Source: Rothia mucilaginosa (GTDB lineage: Bacteria > Actinomycetota > Actinomycetes > Actinomycetales > Micrococcaceae). From it: a stretch of 64,000 bases of DNA. The notes below the pieces were generated by a model. The model worked only from the letters and a program-made list of their open reading frames with translations, was not told the origin of the DNA and did not search any database. The first letter of the stretch is position 1. Each line of letters starts with the position of its first letter. This document shows positions 48,106 through 57,773 of this stretch, piece by piece. The stretch spans positions 124,001 through 188,000 of the forward strand of contig NZ_JVSP01000014.1 of the NCBI RefSeq assembly GCF_001061665.1, given 5' to 3'. Made by a program: the position numbers and the translations under genes.

Positions 48106-49076
48106 ACCCGATGAATCAGGCACCTAAAACCTTCTCGCGCCGTACCGTATCTCGTCGCACTGCTCTCACCGCCGCCGGTGCACTCGGCATGGCGGGTATC
48201 CTCAGCGCCTGCGGGCTCAGCGGCGATAAAGTCTTCAGCGGCGAACACGAAGGAATCATCGTCGGCTCAGCGGCCTTCGCCGAATCCCAAATCCTCGCCG
48301 AAATCTACGCCGGAGCCCTCGCCCGGGCGGGATTCAACGCCCGCACCCAGCTGAGCATCGGCGCCCGCGAGGCGTACCTGGGGGCACTCGCCTCCGGTGC
48401 GGTGGACGTTATCCCGGACTACTCCGGCAACCTGCTGCTCTACCTGAATCCGAAGGCTACAGCTAACACTGCGCAGGAGATTCTGCAGGCGCTACCCGCC
48501 GCCCTCGGTACCCTCACCACGGGTGGCTCCGGGACTGAAATCCGCGCCCTCAACGCATCCGAGGCGGAGGATAAGGACTCGCTCGTCGTCACCGCGCAGA
48601 CCGCCCAGAAATACGGTCTACGAAGCCTTGAAGACCTCGCCTCCCGCTGTACGAATCTGAAGCTCGGCGCCGCCCCGGAGTTTGCCGAGCGCGCCTACGG
48701 CATCCCCGGCCTTAAAGAGAAGTACGGATGCGTTCCCGCCGAGTTCGTGCCCCTCTCGGATGGTGGCGGCGCGCTGACCGTCAAGGCACTGTTGGATGAC
48801 ACCGTGCAGGTGGTTGACCTCTACTCGACCACCCCCGCGATTGAGCAGAACAAGCTGGTGGTGCTGGAGGATCCGAAGAACATGATTCTGGCTCAGCAGG
48901 TGCTGCCCATTATCAATACGTCGCGAGTTCCCGACTCCGCGGCGGAGGTTCTGAACCGTGTCTCGGCGAAGCTGACCACCGCCGATTTGCGCACTCTCAA
49001 TGACCGTGTTTCGGGTACATCCAAGCAGGAGCCCGCGCAGGCGGCGGCTACCTGGCTGAACGAGCACGGCTTTTAA
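48102..49076 (+). CDS. Osmoprotectant ABC transporter binding lipoprotein (OpuCC type)
   Basis: The 324-residue protein has a Tat-like signal with two RR pairs (FSRRTVSRRTALTAAGALG) and lipobox ILSAC, Cys about 37. The mature domain has GIIVGSAAFAESQILAEIYAGALARAG, GAREAYLGALASGAVDVIPDYSGNLLLYL and VVTAQTAQKYGLRSLEDL. The tripartite pattern (E/S-Q-x-I-L, PDYSG) is that of OpuAC/OpuCC binders of quaternary amines. ATG 48102 overlaps the preceding stop; another ATG lies at 48111. Last gene of the operon; a strong hairpin follows. Confidence 0.93.
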   Translation: MNPMNQAPKTFSRRTVSRRTALTAAGALGMAGILSACGLSGDKVFSGEHEGIIVGSAAFAESQILAEIYAGALARAGFNARTQLSIGAREAYLGALASGAVDVIPDYSGNLLLYLNPKATANTAQEILQALPAALGTLTTGGSGTEIRALNASEAEDKDSLVVTAQTAQKYGLRSLEDLASRCTNLKLGAAPEFAERAYGIPGLKEKYGCVPAEFVPLSDGGGALTVKALLDDTVQVVDLYSTTPAIEQNKLVVLEDPKNMILAQQVLPIINTSRVPDSAAEVLNRVSAKLTTADLRTLNDRVSGTSKQEPAQAAATWLNEHGF

Positions 49077-49127
49077 GACTCTGCCTGATATTCCACATAA
49101 ATTCCTCTACAGGAATGGTTATATATA

Positions 49128-49180
49128 AAACTGACCTGGGAATATTCTAGAAACAGAATATTGCCAGGTCAGTTTATATT
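49128..49180 (+). terminator. Terminator of the osmoprotectant operon
   Basis: AAACTGACCTGG (49128-49139) pairs with CCAGGTCAGTTT (49164-49175), with an inner AATATTCT/AGAATATT stem. It may also serve the convergent gene at 49221. Confidence 0.85.
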
Positions 49181-49220
49181 ATCCCGCCCCACAGGCGAGG
49201 GGAGAGGCGCGGAACCGCTT

Positions 49221-51020
49221 TTAGCCCTCAATCAGTAGCGCCAGAGCTTCATAGGGGCGCAAGCTCAGCGTCACCGTCTCAGCCGAATCAGATACAGCAG
49301 AATCCACCACAGAATTCTTGTAATTACACACCAGCACGCGACCGGAACGAACGAACTCCGCCGGCACCTCAACCTCGGTCGGCTCACCGTAGAAGTTCGT
49401 CAGCACCAGCAGACGCTGCGCCGGGCTACCCTTCTCAGCTTCAGCGGGAAGCTCACGCAGGTACGCAAACACCCGCTCGTGATCCAACGCGTAGGGCGCG
49501 TACGAACCCACAGAAATGACCGGATACTGCTTACGCAGGGCAATCAGGTTGCGGTAGTAGGGCAGAATCACGCCGTCACGTTCCTCATCCTCCACCGAAA
49601 TACCGGCACCGGTCGCCGCATCACGCACCGGGGCGGGAGCCAGCCACGGCGACGTGGAACCAAAACCGGCGGTCGCCGGATCCGCGGTCCACTGCATCGG
49701 CACACGCGAATTATCGCGAGCCTTCGACGCCACAATCTCCAGGGCCTGCTGCTCGTTCAGGCCGCGCTCACGCAGCATCGCGTAGGCGTTGTGCGCCTCC
49801 ACATCCACGTACTGCTCGATCGAGGAGTAGACCGGGTCAATCATGCCGATTTCCTCGCCCTGGTACACGTACGGGGTGCCGCGCAGCAGGTGAATCACGG
49901 TCGCCAGCATGGTTGCCGACTCGGCACGGTAACGCTCAACGTCACCAAAACGGTTCAGCGCGCGCGGCTGGTCGTGGTTATTCCAGAACAGCGCGTTCCA
50001 GCCGCCGCCGGCCTGCATACCCAGTGCCCAATCGTTCAGAATCTGCTTCAACTCGGCAAAACGGAACGGCACCTTCGACCACTTCTCGCCGTTCTCGTAG
50101 TCCACCTTCAGGTGGTGGAAGCTGAACACCATATCCAGCTCGTGGTTTGCCGGGTTGGAGTAGCCCACGCAGTTCTCGATGCTGGTCGAGGACATTTCGC
50201 CCACGGTCACGGTGTCGTCATACTGACCGAACGAGGCGCGGTTCAGCTGCTGAACACGGGTGTGCACAATCGGGGTGTCGGTGTATTGTGCCTTGTCCAC
50301 GCTGCCTTCGGGGGCGTCGAGCAGCTCCTCGCCCTTGCCGATGACGTTAATGACGTCGAAACGGAAACCGCGCACGCCCTTCTCGTACCAGAAGTTCACG
50401 ACCTTAAACAGTTCGTCGCGCACAACCGGGTTGTACCAGTTCACGTCCGCTTGGGTGCGGTCGTACAGGTGCATGTAGAACAGGGGAGTGCCGTGCTCAT
50501 CCGTGTACTCGCCAAAGCGGGACCAGCAGGGGCCGCCGAACTTCGACTCCCAGTTGGTCGGTTCACGCAGCTGACCGTCCTCGGTGTATTTGCCGGGGCG
50601 AATGTAGAAGTAATCCCAGTATTCGCGTTCGTTGGCGAGCGCACGCTGGAACCATTCGTGCTCGGTCGAAACATGGTTGAGGACCATGTCGAACATGACG
50701 CCCACACCGTGCTCGGCGAGGGCGGCGATCATCTCTTCGACATCCTCCATGGTGCCCAGGTCGGGGTTAATGGCGTAGTAGTCGGAGATGTCGTAGCCGT
50801 TGTCGTTTTGCGGGGAGGCGAAGAACGGGTTGAACCACACCATGTCCACGCCCAGGGAGGCAATGTAGGGCACCTTCTCGATGACGCCGCGCAGGTCGCC
50901 GTAGGCGCCATCGGCGGAGGAGTAGAAGGACTTGGGGTACACCTGGTAGATGACGGAGGACGCGAAGTCCTTGCCGCCTGCCGGCGTGAGGGTGAGCGAT
51001 GCGGTGGGTGCCTGTGTCAT
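49221..51020 (-). CDS. GH13 alpha-glucosidase, trehalose-6-phosphate hydrolase/oligo-1,6-glucosidase type
   Basis: The 599-residue enzyme has SSVIYQVYPKSFYSSADGAYGDLRGVIEK at the N-terminus, DMVLNHVSTEHEWF (region I), GFRFDVINVIGKG with the nucleophile Asp (II), TVGEMSSTS with the acid/base Glu (III) and WNNHDQPRALNRFGD (IV). GMQAGGGWNALFWNNHDQPR and RGTPYVYQGEEIGM closely resemble TreC as I recall it, so trehalose-6-phosphate is a good candidate substrate, though isomaltose-type substrates remain possible. No signal peptide: cytoplasmic. Start supported by AGAAGG. Tandem TTTATACAC repeats lie in its promoter (51053-51073). Confidence 0.85.
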   Translation of the reverse strand: MTQAPTASLTLTPAGGKDFASSVIYQVYPKSFYSSADGAYGDLRGVIEKVPYIASLGVDMVWFNPFFASPQNDNGYDISDYYAINPDLGTMEDVEEMIAALAEHGVGVMFDMVLNHVSTEHEWFQRALANEREYWDYFYIRPGKYTEDGQLREPTNWESKFGGPCWSRFGEYTDEHGTPLFYMHLYDRTQADVNWYNPVVRDELFKVVNFWYEKGVRGFRFDVINVIGKGEELLDAPEGSVDKAQYTDTPIVHTRVQQLNRASFGQYDDTVTVGEMSSTSIENCVGYSNPANHELDMVFSFHHLKVDYENGEKWSKVPFRFAELKQILNDWALGMQAGGGWNALFWNNHDQPRALNRFGDVERYRAESATMLATVIHLLRGTPYVYQGEEIGMIDPVYSSIEQYVDVEAHNAYAMLRERGLNEQQALEIVASKARDNSRVPMQWTADPATAGFGSTSPWLAPAPVRDAATGAGISVEDEERDGVILPYYRNLIALRKQYPVISVGSYAPYALDHERVFAYLRELPAEAEKGSPAQRLLVLTNFYGEPTEVEVPAEFVRSGRVLVCNYKNSVVDSAVSDSAETVTLSLRPYEALALLIEG

Positions 51021-51435
51021 GGAAACCTTCTGAAACGTGAGCAGGGTTCAGCGTGTATAAAAGCGTGTATAAATCAGTGTGTTGGAAACGAACCGCGCCG
51101 GTGCTGCGGATGTTGTTACGTATGCGTAGCGAGGTTCGTCCGCGGCAGACACAGACGCCTGCCGCCTCCTGGTGCGTTCGCCGCTTGAATATCGCCGCCC
51201 GCAACCTGGGCTCATTCCAGATTAGGGGGCATAATGGGGTGATGTCCCCCCATCTACCCCAAAGGGGGCAATTCTGCCGCAGATCCGGCACAACTCCGTG
51301 GCCTCAGCCCTCCCACCGATAGGCGGTTGCAGGCTCGTGCGCGTTTCGATGCATGAAACCAAAGTGACCCTGAGCTGAAGAGCGTTGGACGCCGCGCGTA
51401 AAATCAGTACTTGCATCACTACGGAAGGTAAAACA
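51021..51435. other. Intergenic region between the glucosidase and ilvD
   Basis: GTGTATAAA occurs at 51053-51061 and 51065-51073 (12-bp tandem), near the glucosidase start. A hairpin with arms TGGGGT and ACCCCA lies at about 51234-51261. No further gene is seen, and I find no branched-chain amino acid leader peptide for ilvD. Confidence 0.4.
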
Positions 51436-53280
51436 ATGCCAGAACTGCGTTCACGTACTTCAACTCACGGCCGTAACATGGCTGGTGCCCGCGCCCTGTG
51501 GCGTGCCACCGGCATGGGCGATGACGATTTCGGTAAGCCCATTATTGCTATCGCGAACTCTTTCACCCAGTTCGTGCCCGGTCACGTGCACCTGAAGAAC
51601 ATGGGTGAACTGGTCGCCGGCGCTATCCGTGAGGCTGGCGGCGTCGCCAAGGAATTCAACACCATCGCCGTTGATGACGGTATCGCGATGGGCCACGACG
51701 GGATGCTCTACTCGCTGCCTTCCCGCGACCTGATTGCTGACTCGGTCGAGTACATGGTTAACGCGCACCGTGCCGACGCGTTGGTCTGCATCTCTAACTG
51801 TGACAAGATCACCCCCGGTATGCTTCTGGCGGCAATGCGCCTGAACATCCCCACTATCTTTGTCTCTGGCGGCCCGATGGAGTCCGGCGAGGGTATTGAG
51901 GGCGTTGTTGAGCACCGCCTCGACCTGATTGACGCCATGGTGATGGCTGTTAACGATAGCGTCAGTGATGAGGCGCTCGCTCAGGTTGAGAAGAATGCCT
52001 GCCCGACCTGTGGTTCCTGCGCGGGTATGTTCACCGCGAACTCCATGAACTGCCTGAACGAGGCGATTGGCCTGGCGCTGCCCGGTAACGGCACCACTCT
52101 GGCTACCCAGGTGGCTCGTAAGGAGCTGTTCCTGGATGCTGGCCGCCGCATCGTTGAGCTGGCTAAGCGCTACTACGAGCAGGATGACGAGTCGGTTCTG
52201 CCCCGCTCCATTGCGACCAAGGAGGCGTTCGAGAACGCTATGGCGCTGGATGTGGCGATGGGCGGTTCGACCAACACCGTGCTGCACACCCTGGCGATTG
52301 CGCACGAGGCGGGCGCTGACTTCACCCTGAAGGATATTGACCGTATTTCGCGTCAGGTTCCCTGCCTGGCGAAGGTTGCCCCGAACTCCACCAAGTACCA
52401 CATTGAGCACGTGCACCGTGCCGGTGGTATTCCCGCACTGCTGGGTGAGCTGAACCGTGCCGGCCTGCTGCACAAGAACGTTCATTCTGTTCACGCTGAT
52501 TCGCTGGACGAATGGCTGGACGAGTGGGATATCCGCGGCGGCAAGGCGAGCGAGAAGGCGAAGGATCTGTTCCTCGCAGCTCCCGGCGGCGTGCGCACCA
52601 CCCACGCGTTCTCCACCGCGAACAAGTACGAGTCCCACGAGACTGACGCTGAGAACGGCTGCATCCGCGCCGTGGAGCACGCGTACACCAAGGACGGCGG
52701 CCTGGCGGTCCTGTACGGCAACATCGCCCAGGACGGCGCAATCATCAAGTCCGCTGGTATTGATGAGGAGCTGTTCCATTTCAAGGGTCGCGCTTTCGTG
52801 GTTGAGTCGCAGGACGAGGCTGTGTACGAGATCCTGTCGAAGAACGTGAAGGAAGGCGACGTTGTCGTCATCCAGTACGAGGGCCCGAAGGGCGGCCCGG
52901 GTATGCAGGAGATGCTGTACCCGACCTCCTACCTGAAGGGTCTGGGCCTGGGTAAGAAGTGTGCACTGATTACTGACGGTCGTTTCTCCGGCGGTACCTC
53001 TGGTATTTCGATTGGTCACGTCTCCCCGGAGGCGGCTGCTGGCGGCGCAATCGGCCTGGTGCAGACCGGCGACGAGATTGAGATTGACGTGAACAACCGC
53101 ATCCTGCGTGTGAACGTTTCGGATGAGGAGCTGGCTGCTCGCCGCGAGGCGAAGGGCGCCGCACCGTGGCGTCCGACCAAGCCGCGTGAGCGTCACGTGT
53201 CGAACGCCCTGAAAGTGTACGGCATGCTGGCCGCGTCCGCCGATAAGGGCGGCGTGCGCATCCTGCCCGAGGACGCATAA
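51436..53280 (+). CDS. ilvD: Dihydroxy-acid dehydratase
   Basis: The 614-residue enzyme catalyses the third common step of valine, leucine and isoleucine synthesis. It has [27 protein letters not shown], cluster cysteines in [10 protein letters not shown] and [31 protein letters not shown], a [18 protein letters not shown] segment and the C-terminal [24 protein letters not shown]. These are full-family matches and the length is standard for the E. coli-type [4Fe-4S]-like enzyme. ATG 51436 follows GGAAGG; the frame is open to 51385. No other ilv genes lie next to it. Confidence 0.97.
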   Translation: MPELRSRTSTHGRNMAGARALWRATGMGDDDFGKPIIAIANSFTQFVPGHVHLKNMGELVAGAIREAGGVAKEFNTIAVDDGIAMGHDGMLYSLPSRDLIADSVEYMVNAHRADALVCISNCDKITPGMLLAAMRLNIPTIFVSGGPMESGEGIEGVVEHRLDLIDAMVMAVNDSVSDEALAQVEKNACPTCGSCAGMFTANSMNCLNEAIGLALPGNGTTLATQVARKELFLDAGRRIVELAKRYYEQDDESVLPRSIATKEAFENAMALDVAMGGSTNTVLHTLAIAHEAGADFTLKDIDRISRQVPCLAKVAPNSTKYHIEHVHRAGGIPALLGELNRAGLLHKNVHSVHADSLDEWLDEWDIRGGKASEKAKDLFLAAPGGVRTTHAFSTANKYESHETDAENGCIRAVEHAYTKDGGLAVLYGNIAQDGAIIKSAGIDEELFHFKGRAFVVESQDEAVYEILSKNVKEGDVVVIQYEGPKGGPGMQEMLYPTSYLKGLGLGKKCALITDGRFSGGTSGISIGHVSPEAAAGGAIGLVQTGDEIEIDVNNRILRVNVSDEELAARREAKGAAPWRPTKPRERHVSNALKVYGMLAASADKGGVRILPEDA

Positions 53281-53519
53281 ACCCCTCACGTATCGTGTGA
53301 GAATTTAATATTCTTGCCCCTAAGGGTCGGTGCTCTGTTCTGCAGTTTTTCTGCGGGGCGGGGTGCCGACCTTTTTAACGTTTTTGAGAGTCCGGTGCGG
53401 CGTATTGCCTTGTCAAGGCTATTGCAGTAGGGTGTAGAAGGGTATTTAGGTACCCGATTCACCGACTCAGCACAACCACTCAACACAACGCAATTCGCAA
53501 CCCTCACGAGGACGTATTC

Positions 53520-54554
53520 ATGGTTACCCTGCCCGCACGCGCACAGCGTGCCTTTACTTGCCGTGCCCTGGCGGCTCTTGCCTGCATCGGTGCGCTCGCT
53601 TTGAGTTCTTGCTCTGCCCAGCCGCAGGCTGATGATTCTGAAACCGCCCCGATGAAGGTGGCGACTTCTTCCGCGCCCGTGGACGCTAAGACCCTGTTCA
53701 CCGCGGCGGATGGCTCCTGGAAACCGAATACCGTGCAGATTGCTGCCGGCTTGGATTCCCCTGCAACCTACGATTCGGTGGCGACCCCCACGAATGAGCC
53801 GAGCACCGACGCCGAGTACGAGGCGGCATACGCCACGGCGAGCGGCTCCGTGAGCACTATCGATCCTGGTACTCGCTGTGGCGTGACGAGTCTGCTGGGT
53901 GGTTCCGCCGGTATTTACGTGTATGACGGTTCGGATTGCGCGAAGGCTCAGGAGGCGGTGCGCCTCTTCAACAGCCGCAAGAACCAGGACGGCGCGGCGA
54001 GTGTTGAGTGGTACCAGTGCGCTACGAAGGTGCAGGGCCGCGACTACATTACGGGTGCCTGCTTCACGCAGGGTGGTAGCGTTGAGAAGCCGCGCCTGGC
54101 GCTGATTCCGGCACAGACCCGCATGCTGTCGGGTACGCTGACCTTCGCCGAGGCGTACGGTGGCGGCACTTTCGGTCAGGGTGATTCTGCGAAGACTGTT
54201 GAGGCGCTGCGTTTCACCAGCCCGGACTCTAAGGTCGCGTGTTCGGTGACCCCGTCGGGTGTGGACTGCCAGGCGCTGGTGGGCGTGACCCTGCAGGGCT
54301 GGGATGCCGCATCCGGTAAGGCGCAGCAGCGCGTGCACATGGTGCAGGGTCAGGCGCCCGAGGTGAGCCTGGTCGGTCAGACCGCCACCCCGGAGCCGGT
54401 GAATACTGAGGGTATTGTTGCCCTGTCTACCGGTCAGGTGGTGACCGCGTACGGGTACACCTGCAAGTCGGTGAATACCGGTAAGGTGCACTGCGTGAGC
54501 GAGGGCAACGGTTTCACCCTCGACTCGGTTGAGGTCGGCCTGGAGCGTCACTAG
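53520..54554 (+). CDS. Hypothetical lipoprotein
   Basis: The protein has 344 residues with a lipoprotein signal ending LALSSC (Cys about 31). The mature part has several paired cysteines (TRCGVTSL, GSDCAKAQ, YQCATKV, GACFTQGG, VACSVTPSGVDCQAL, YTCKSV, VHCVSEG), suggesting disulfide-linked beta structure. I do not recognise the family. It is anchored outside the membrane. CGAGGA precedes the ATG, and a strong terminator follows at 54584. About 240 bp separate it from ilvD, so it is its own unit. Confidence 0.75.
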   Translation: MVTLPARAQRAFTCRALAALACIGALALSSCSAQPQADDSETAPMKVATSSAPVDAKTLFTAADGSWKPNTVQIAAGLDSPATYDSVATPTNEPSTDAEYEAAYATASGSVSTIDPGTRCGVTSLLGGSAGIYVYDGSDCAKAQEAVRLFNSRKNQDGAASVEWYQCATKVQGRDYITGACFTQGGSVEKPRLALIPAQTRMLSGTLTFAEAYGGGTFGQGDSAKTVEALRFTSPDSKVACSVTPSGVDCQALVGVTLQGWDAASGKAQQRVHMVQGQAPEVSLVGQTATPEPVNTEGIVALSTGQVVTAYGYTCKSVNTGKVHCVSEGNGFTLDSVEVGLERH

Positions 54555-54583
54555 CGGGTGCGCTCGCCTTCGGGACTTAACAC

Positions 54584-54626
54584 ACGGTGCCCGGCACCCC
54601 TCAGCGGAAGGGGTGCCGGGCACCGT
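54584..54626. terminator. Strong bidirectional hairpin terminator
   Basis: ACGGTGCCCGGCACCCC (54584-54600) pairs perfectly with GGGGTGCCGGGCACCGT (54610-54626). It separates convergent genes. Confidence 0.88.
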
Positions 54627-54641
54627 ATGTTTAGATGCTGC

Positions 54642-54920
54642 TTAGCGGAAGTTGACGATACGCACGTCCAGCTCGGAGGCGAGCAGCGGCTCCCATGCGG
54701 CGACGGCCTGGGTGAAATGCTCGGTGGCCATGTGCTTTTCGAGCAGTTCCTGGGACTCCCAACGCTCGATGAAGGCGAACTCGGTTTCGGAGACGGCGCC
54801 GAAGTCGTAGCTGACGTTGCCCTCGTCCTTGCGGCTGGCGGTCACGAGCGGCTCAATGGTCTTGAGGAACTCCTCGACGTGCTCGGGCTTGACGGACAGT
54901 CCTGCGTAGACACCAATCAT
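54642..54920 (-). CDS. Antibiotic biosynthesis monooxygenase (ABM/YgiN-like) domain protein
   Basis: The 92-residue single-domain protein has MIGVYAGLSVKPEHVEEFLKTIEPLV, then GNVSYDFGAVSETEFAFIERWESQELLEKHMATEHFTQAV, the ABM ferredoxin-like fold. Small ABM proteins include quinol monooxygenases and haem-degrading enzymes; the reaction here is unknown. ATG 54920 follows AAAGGAG, which clearly sets the start, since the frame is open much further (to 55187). Confidence 0.88.
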   Translation of the reverse strand: MIGVYAGLSVKPEHVEEFLKTIEPLVTASRKDEGNVSYDFGAVSETEFAFIERWESQELLEKHMATEHFTQAVAAWEPLLASELDVRIVNFR

Positions 54921-55165
54921 GGTTTCTCCTTTGGGTGGGGCGGCTGGTGCCGCATCGTTGATGACTCTCTTACGGTACACCTTTGGGGCGGCGGCGTGGT
55001 TCAGGCACGGCGGATGTCCACCCCGGCGGGAGGGGGCGGCGGTCGGCCCTTCGCTGACTGGAAAAAATCTCACAAATGTTTGCGACTCCTCCAGCTTCGA
55101 CCTATAAAAGAAAGGTAAGTCAATCCGCACACATGAAAGGAGAAGCGGAATGGTAGTCACGGGAG

Positions 55166-56371
55166 GTGACCGCGTTGGTATTTTCACCGGCTCATATCAA
55201 ACGATGCGCCCTGACCTGGGAAGCGCCCGACTATAGTGCTTCCTACCCGGCCGGATACACCGATCAGGGAGTTGCCGTCATTGCGGTAGCTCAGGAACAC
55301 CGCCAGGCGCAGGGTTTTTGCTACTCGGCGCTGTCGACGGTGGTTTTTATTTCGAAGCAGGACGGCACCCGCGCCGTAATTAATGAGGAGCCCCTGCTCT
55401 TTCAGCACACTCATTCGCTTATGGAGTCCTGCGATGAGGTGCATCCCCGTCTGCTGGGCCGAGCCGTGTTGGCCGCCTGGGATTACATCCCGGAGCAGTA
55501 CCGTTGCAACCTGGTGACGATTGCGGCCGATCGTAAGCATCTGAAGCACCTGTTCCGGGATTGCGACCACCTGAAGACGATTATGGAGTACCGCGCTTTC
55601 GAGAAGGTGTTGGACCCCTACGATAATCACTCCCTGGGTGAGGTGCACGTGAAGCTGGCCGGCACCCCCGCCTACGAGCGGATGCAGGCCGAGGTCACCC
55701 GTACGCGCGAGACCGTGGATGCTATGGTGCACGACGCTCTTGCCCCCCGCCCGCTTGAACAGCTGGAGGATTACAGCGTCTTTACGGACTGCTCGTTTCG
55801 TTCCACGCACAACAAGAAGTACCAGCGCGGTGGCCGCATGGGCATCGCCGGAGTGAGCGAGGACGGCTTTTACTTTCACTCTCACTATGACGGCGTGAAT
55901 ATCATGACCGGAGAGCTGTCGGCCGTGCTGGCCGCATATACCGTGTTTCACAGCGGTTCGCGCCGCCTGATTATCAATACCGATTCCTTGGGCGCCATCA
56001 CCTTCGTGTTGCGCCTGGCGCACAGCCGCTGGACCTTCGAGACCTGGGCCTCCGAGGGTGTGCAGGATGAACGCGTGGTCGCCCAGATGCGCTCCCTCAC
56101 CGAGGCAATCCGCGAGAAGCGCGTGCTGGTTAAGCACGTTCCGGGCCATACCGGTCACGGCCTGCAGGAGAGCAGCGACTCCGTGTCGAAAATGCATCGG
56201 CACTTTCCCGGACAAATTGTTGATAAACGGCATCAAAGCGAATTTAACCAGCGCTGTGAGTCGATTATTACCGCTCTGGCGGGGTGCGCGAAGGCGGTTC
56301 GCCTGATGGCTCCCGACTGGGTGCAGATTAAACCCTCTTCAATTCACGCGGGAAACCGTTTGTGGCGTTAG
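55166..56371 (+). CDS. RNase HI-domain protein with a long N-terminal region
   Basis: The protein has about 401 residues. The C-terminal half (about 203-345) is an RNase HI fold with the catalytic carboxylates in place: D208 (FTDCS), E250 (TGELSA), D273 (INTDS) and D338 (ESSDS), plus H324/H328 (KHVPGHTG). The first 200 residues are of unknown fold. It could cleave RNA of RNA-DNA hybrids. The start is unclear: GTG 55166 overlaps the Shine-Dalgarno GGGAGG, while TTG 55175 sits 8 nt after it. A stronger AAAGGAG drives an out-of-frame ATG at 55150 (28 codons), so a leader peptide may exist. Confidence 0.78.
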   Translation: MTALVFSPAHIKRCALTWEAPDYSASYPAGYTDQGVAVIAVAQEHRQAQGFCYSALSTVVFISKQDGTRAVINEEPLLFQHTHSLMESCDEVHPRLLGRAVLAAWDYIPEQYRCNLVTIAADRKHLKHLFRDCDHLKTIMEYRAFEKVLDPYDNHSLGEVHVKLAGTPAYERMQAEVTRTRETVDAMVHDALAPRPLEQLEDYSVFTDCSFRSTHNKKYQRGGRMGIAGVSEDGFYFHSHYDGVNIMTGELSAVLAAYTVFHSGSRRLIINTDSLGAITFVLRLAHSRWTFETWASEGVQDERVVAQMRSLTEAIREKRVLVKHVPGHTGHGLQESSDSVSKMHRHFPGQIVDKRHQSEFNQRCESIITALAGCAKAVRLMAPDWVQIKPSSIHAGNRLWR

Positions 56372-56576
56372 AATAGAATTGGGTAGAAATGAACGCGCGA
56401 TGCGTCCACCGCATAGAATCTATGCGTCGAGTGGAGGCCTCGCGTGTTTCTTTTACCCTTTTTCTGCCCAGCGCTTCCGAATGGGGTGGGTGCAGGCAGG
56501 CATAGAATTGGGGGAAGAATTTCTGAATCTCCCGATTTTTAGCGGGCACGCACTTCACTTATTTTTGGGACCCTTT

Positions 56577-57674
56577 ATGCCTTTTCAGATTCCCGACTCT
56601 TCTCTATCTATTCCGCTGGTGGTGCTGTATGCGCTGACGGTGTTTTCGCTGGTGCTCTTTATCTGCCTCTACCTGCGGGAACGCCGTAGCGTGTTTGTCG
56701 GCTGGTTGCTGATTGCGACCGTGGGGTTGCTGGGTACGAGCCTGGGCGTAACGGCGATTGTGGCAGAGAACCAGATTTTGCTGGTGTTGGCGTTCCTCAT
56801 TGTTATCGTTCCGGCGATCCTTTCGATTTTTACGCCTTTGGGTTTGACCGGTCTTTTCCTTTATAGCGGTGTGCGTCTTATTGTTCGTGAGGGTTTTTCG
56901 CTCACTAATTCTTTGGCATTGGCTGCCGGTATTGCCCTTATTGTGGGCCCGTTCTTTGCTCCCGGTCCGGCGGAGAACACTCCGTTGGGCGGCGTGTGGG
57001 GAACAATTTATTTCTATTTTTCGCTGGTGCTGACCTATTTCACCATCTACGCGGTGGGCTTTACTGTGTCGGCAGTGTTGAACCTGGTGAATTTCCGTCA
57101 GCAGGCTGACTATGTGGTGGTGCTCGGCTCGGGTCTCATGGGGGATCAGGTGACTCCGCTGCTGGCGGGTCGTATCAATCGCGGCATTGAAATTTACCGT
57201 AAGAACCCCGGCTCGAAGCTGATTATGTCTGGCGGTCAGGGCCCGGATGAGGATGTACCCGAGGGTGTGGCGATGACTCGCTACGCTGTATCCCGTGGTA
57301 TTCCCGAGACGGACATTATTGTGGAGGACCGCGCGGTGAATACCCGCGAGAATCTGCTCTTCTCTTACGCTCTGATGCCGGAGGTTGCCGAGGGCAAAAC
57401 CCCGAAAGTGGCGCTCGCAACTACGAACTACCACCTGTTCCGTGCGTTGCTGCTGGCGCGTTCGCTGGGCCTGAAATGCTGGGGTGCGGGGGCTCGTACG
57501 AAGGTGTATTTTGCGGTGAACGCGTTTATTCGCGAGTTTATCGGCTATTTGAGCATGACTCGCCGCCGCCACATCATTACTTTGAGCCTGTGCACGGTCC
57601 TCTACATTGCAGTGGTGCTCTTCGTGTGGTGGATGCACTCCGCAGGTTTGGTGGGCCCGGGCGAGCCGATCTAG
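56577..57674 (+). CDS. YdcF-like (DUF218) membrane protein
   Basis: The 365-residue protein has six or so N-terminal membrane segments (residues about 10-190). A cytoplasmic or extracytoplasmic DUF218 domain follows: ADYVVVLGSGLMGDQVTPLLAGRINRGIEIY, SKLIMSGGQGPDEDVPEGVAMTRYAVSRGIPETDI and LATTNYHLFRALLLARSLGLKCWG. A last membrane segment ends it. DUF218 proteins (YdcF, SanA) are tied to envelope functions and the biochemistry is poorly known. ATG 56577 was chosen because the earlier frame (from 56379) shows no hydrophobic or family-like sequence. Confidence 0.87.
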   Translation: MPFQIPDSSLSIPLVVLYALTVFSLVLFICLYLRERRSVFVGWLLIATVGLLGTSLGVTAIVAENQILLVLAFLIVIVPAILSIFTPLGLTGLFLYSGVRLIVREGFSLTNSLALAAGIALIVGPFFAPGPAENTPLGGVWGTIYFYFSLVLTYFTIYAVGFTVSAVLNLVNFRQQADYVVVLGSGLMGDQVTPLLAGRINRGIEIYRKNPGSKLIMSGGQGPDEDVPEGVAMTRYAVSRGIPETDIIVEDRAVNTRENLLFSYALMPEVAEGKTPKVALATTNYHLFRALLLARSLGLKCWGAGARTKVYFAVNAFIREFIGYLSMTRRRHIITLSLCTVLYIAVVLFVWWMHSAGLVGPGEPI

Positions 57675-57733
57675 CCTCCAGCGGCGGCTCTAGCTTGTAG
57701 CCCGGTGCATCCTGCGATAGCGCCTCATACAAT

Positions 57734-57771
57734 AAAACTGCCCACCCGGGGTTATCCGGGTGGGCAGTTTT
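57734..57771. terminator. Bidirectional terminator between convergent genes
   Basis: AAAACTGCCCACCCGG (57734-57749) pairs perfectly with CCGGGTGGGCAGTTTT (57756-57771). Confidence 0.92.
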
Positions 57772-57773
57772 AT

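Noticed and set aside
51460..53289. Very long minus-strand open frame opposite ilvD (and similar ones opposite acs, the permeases and metY)
   Set aside because: These antisense frames arise from G/C-biased third codon positions. They lack ribosome sites and family motifs, and the sense genes are unmistakable.
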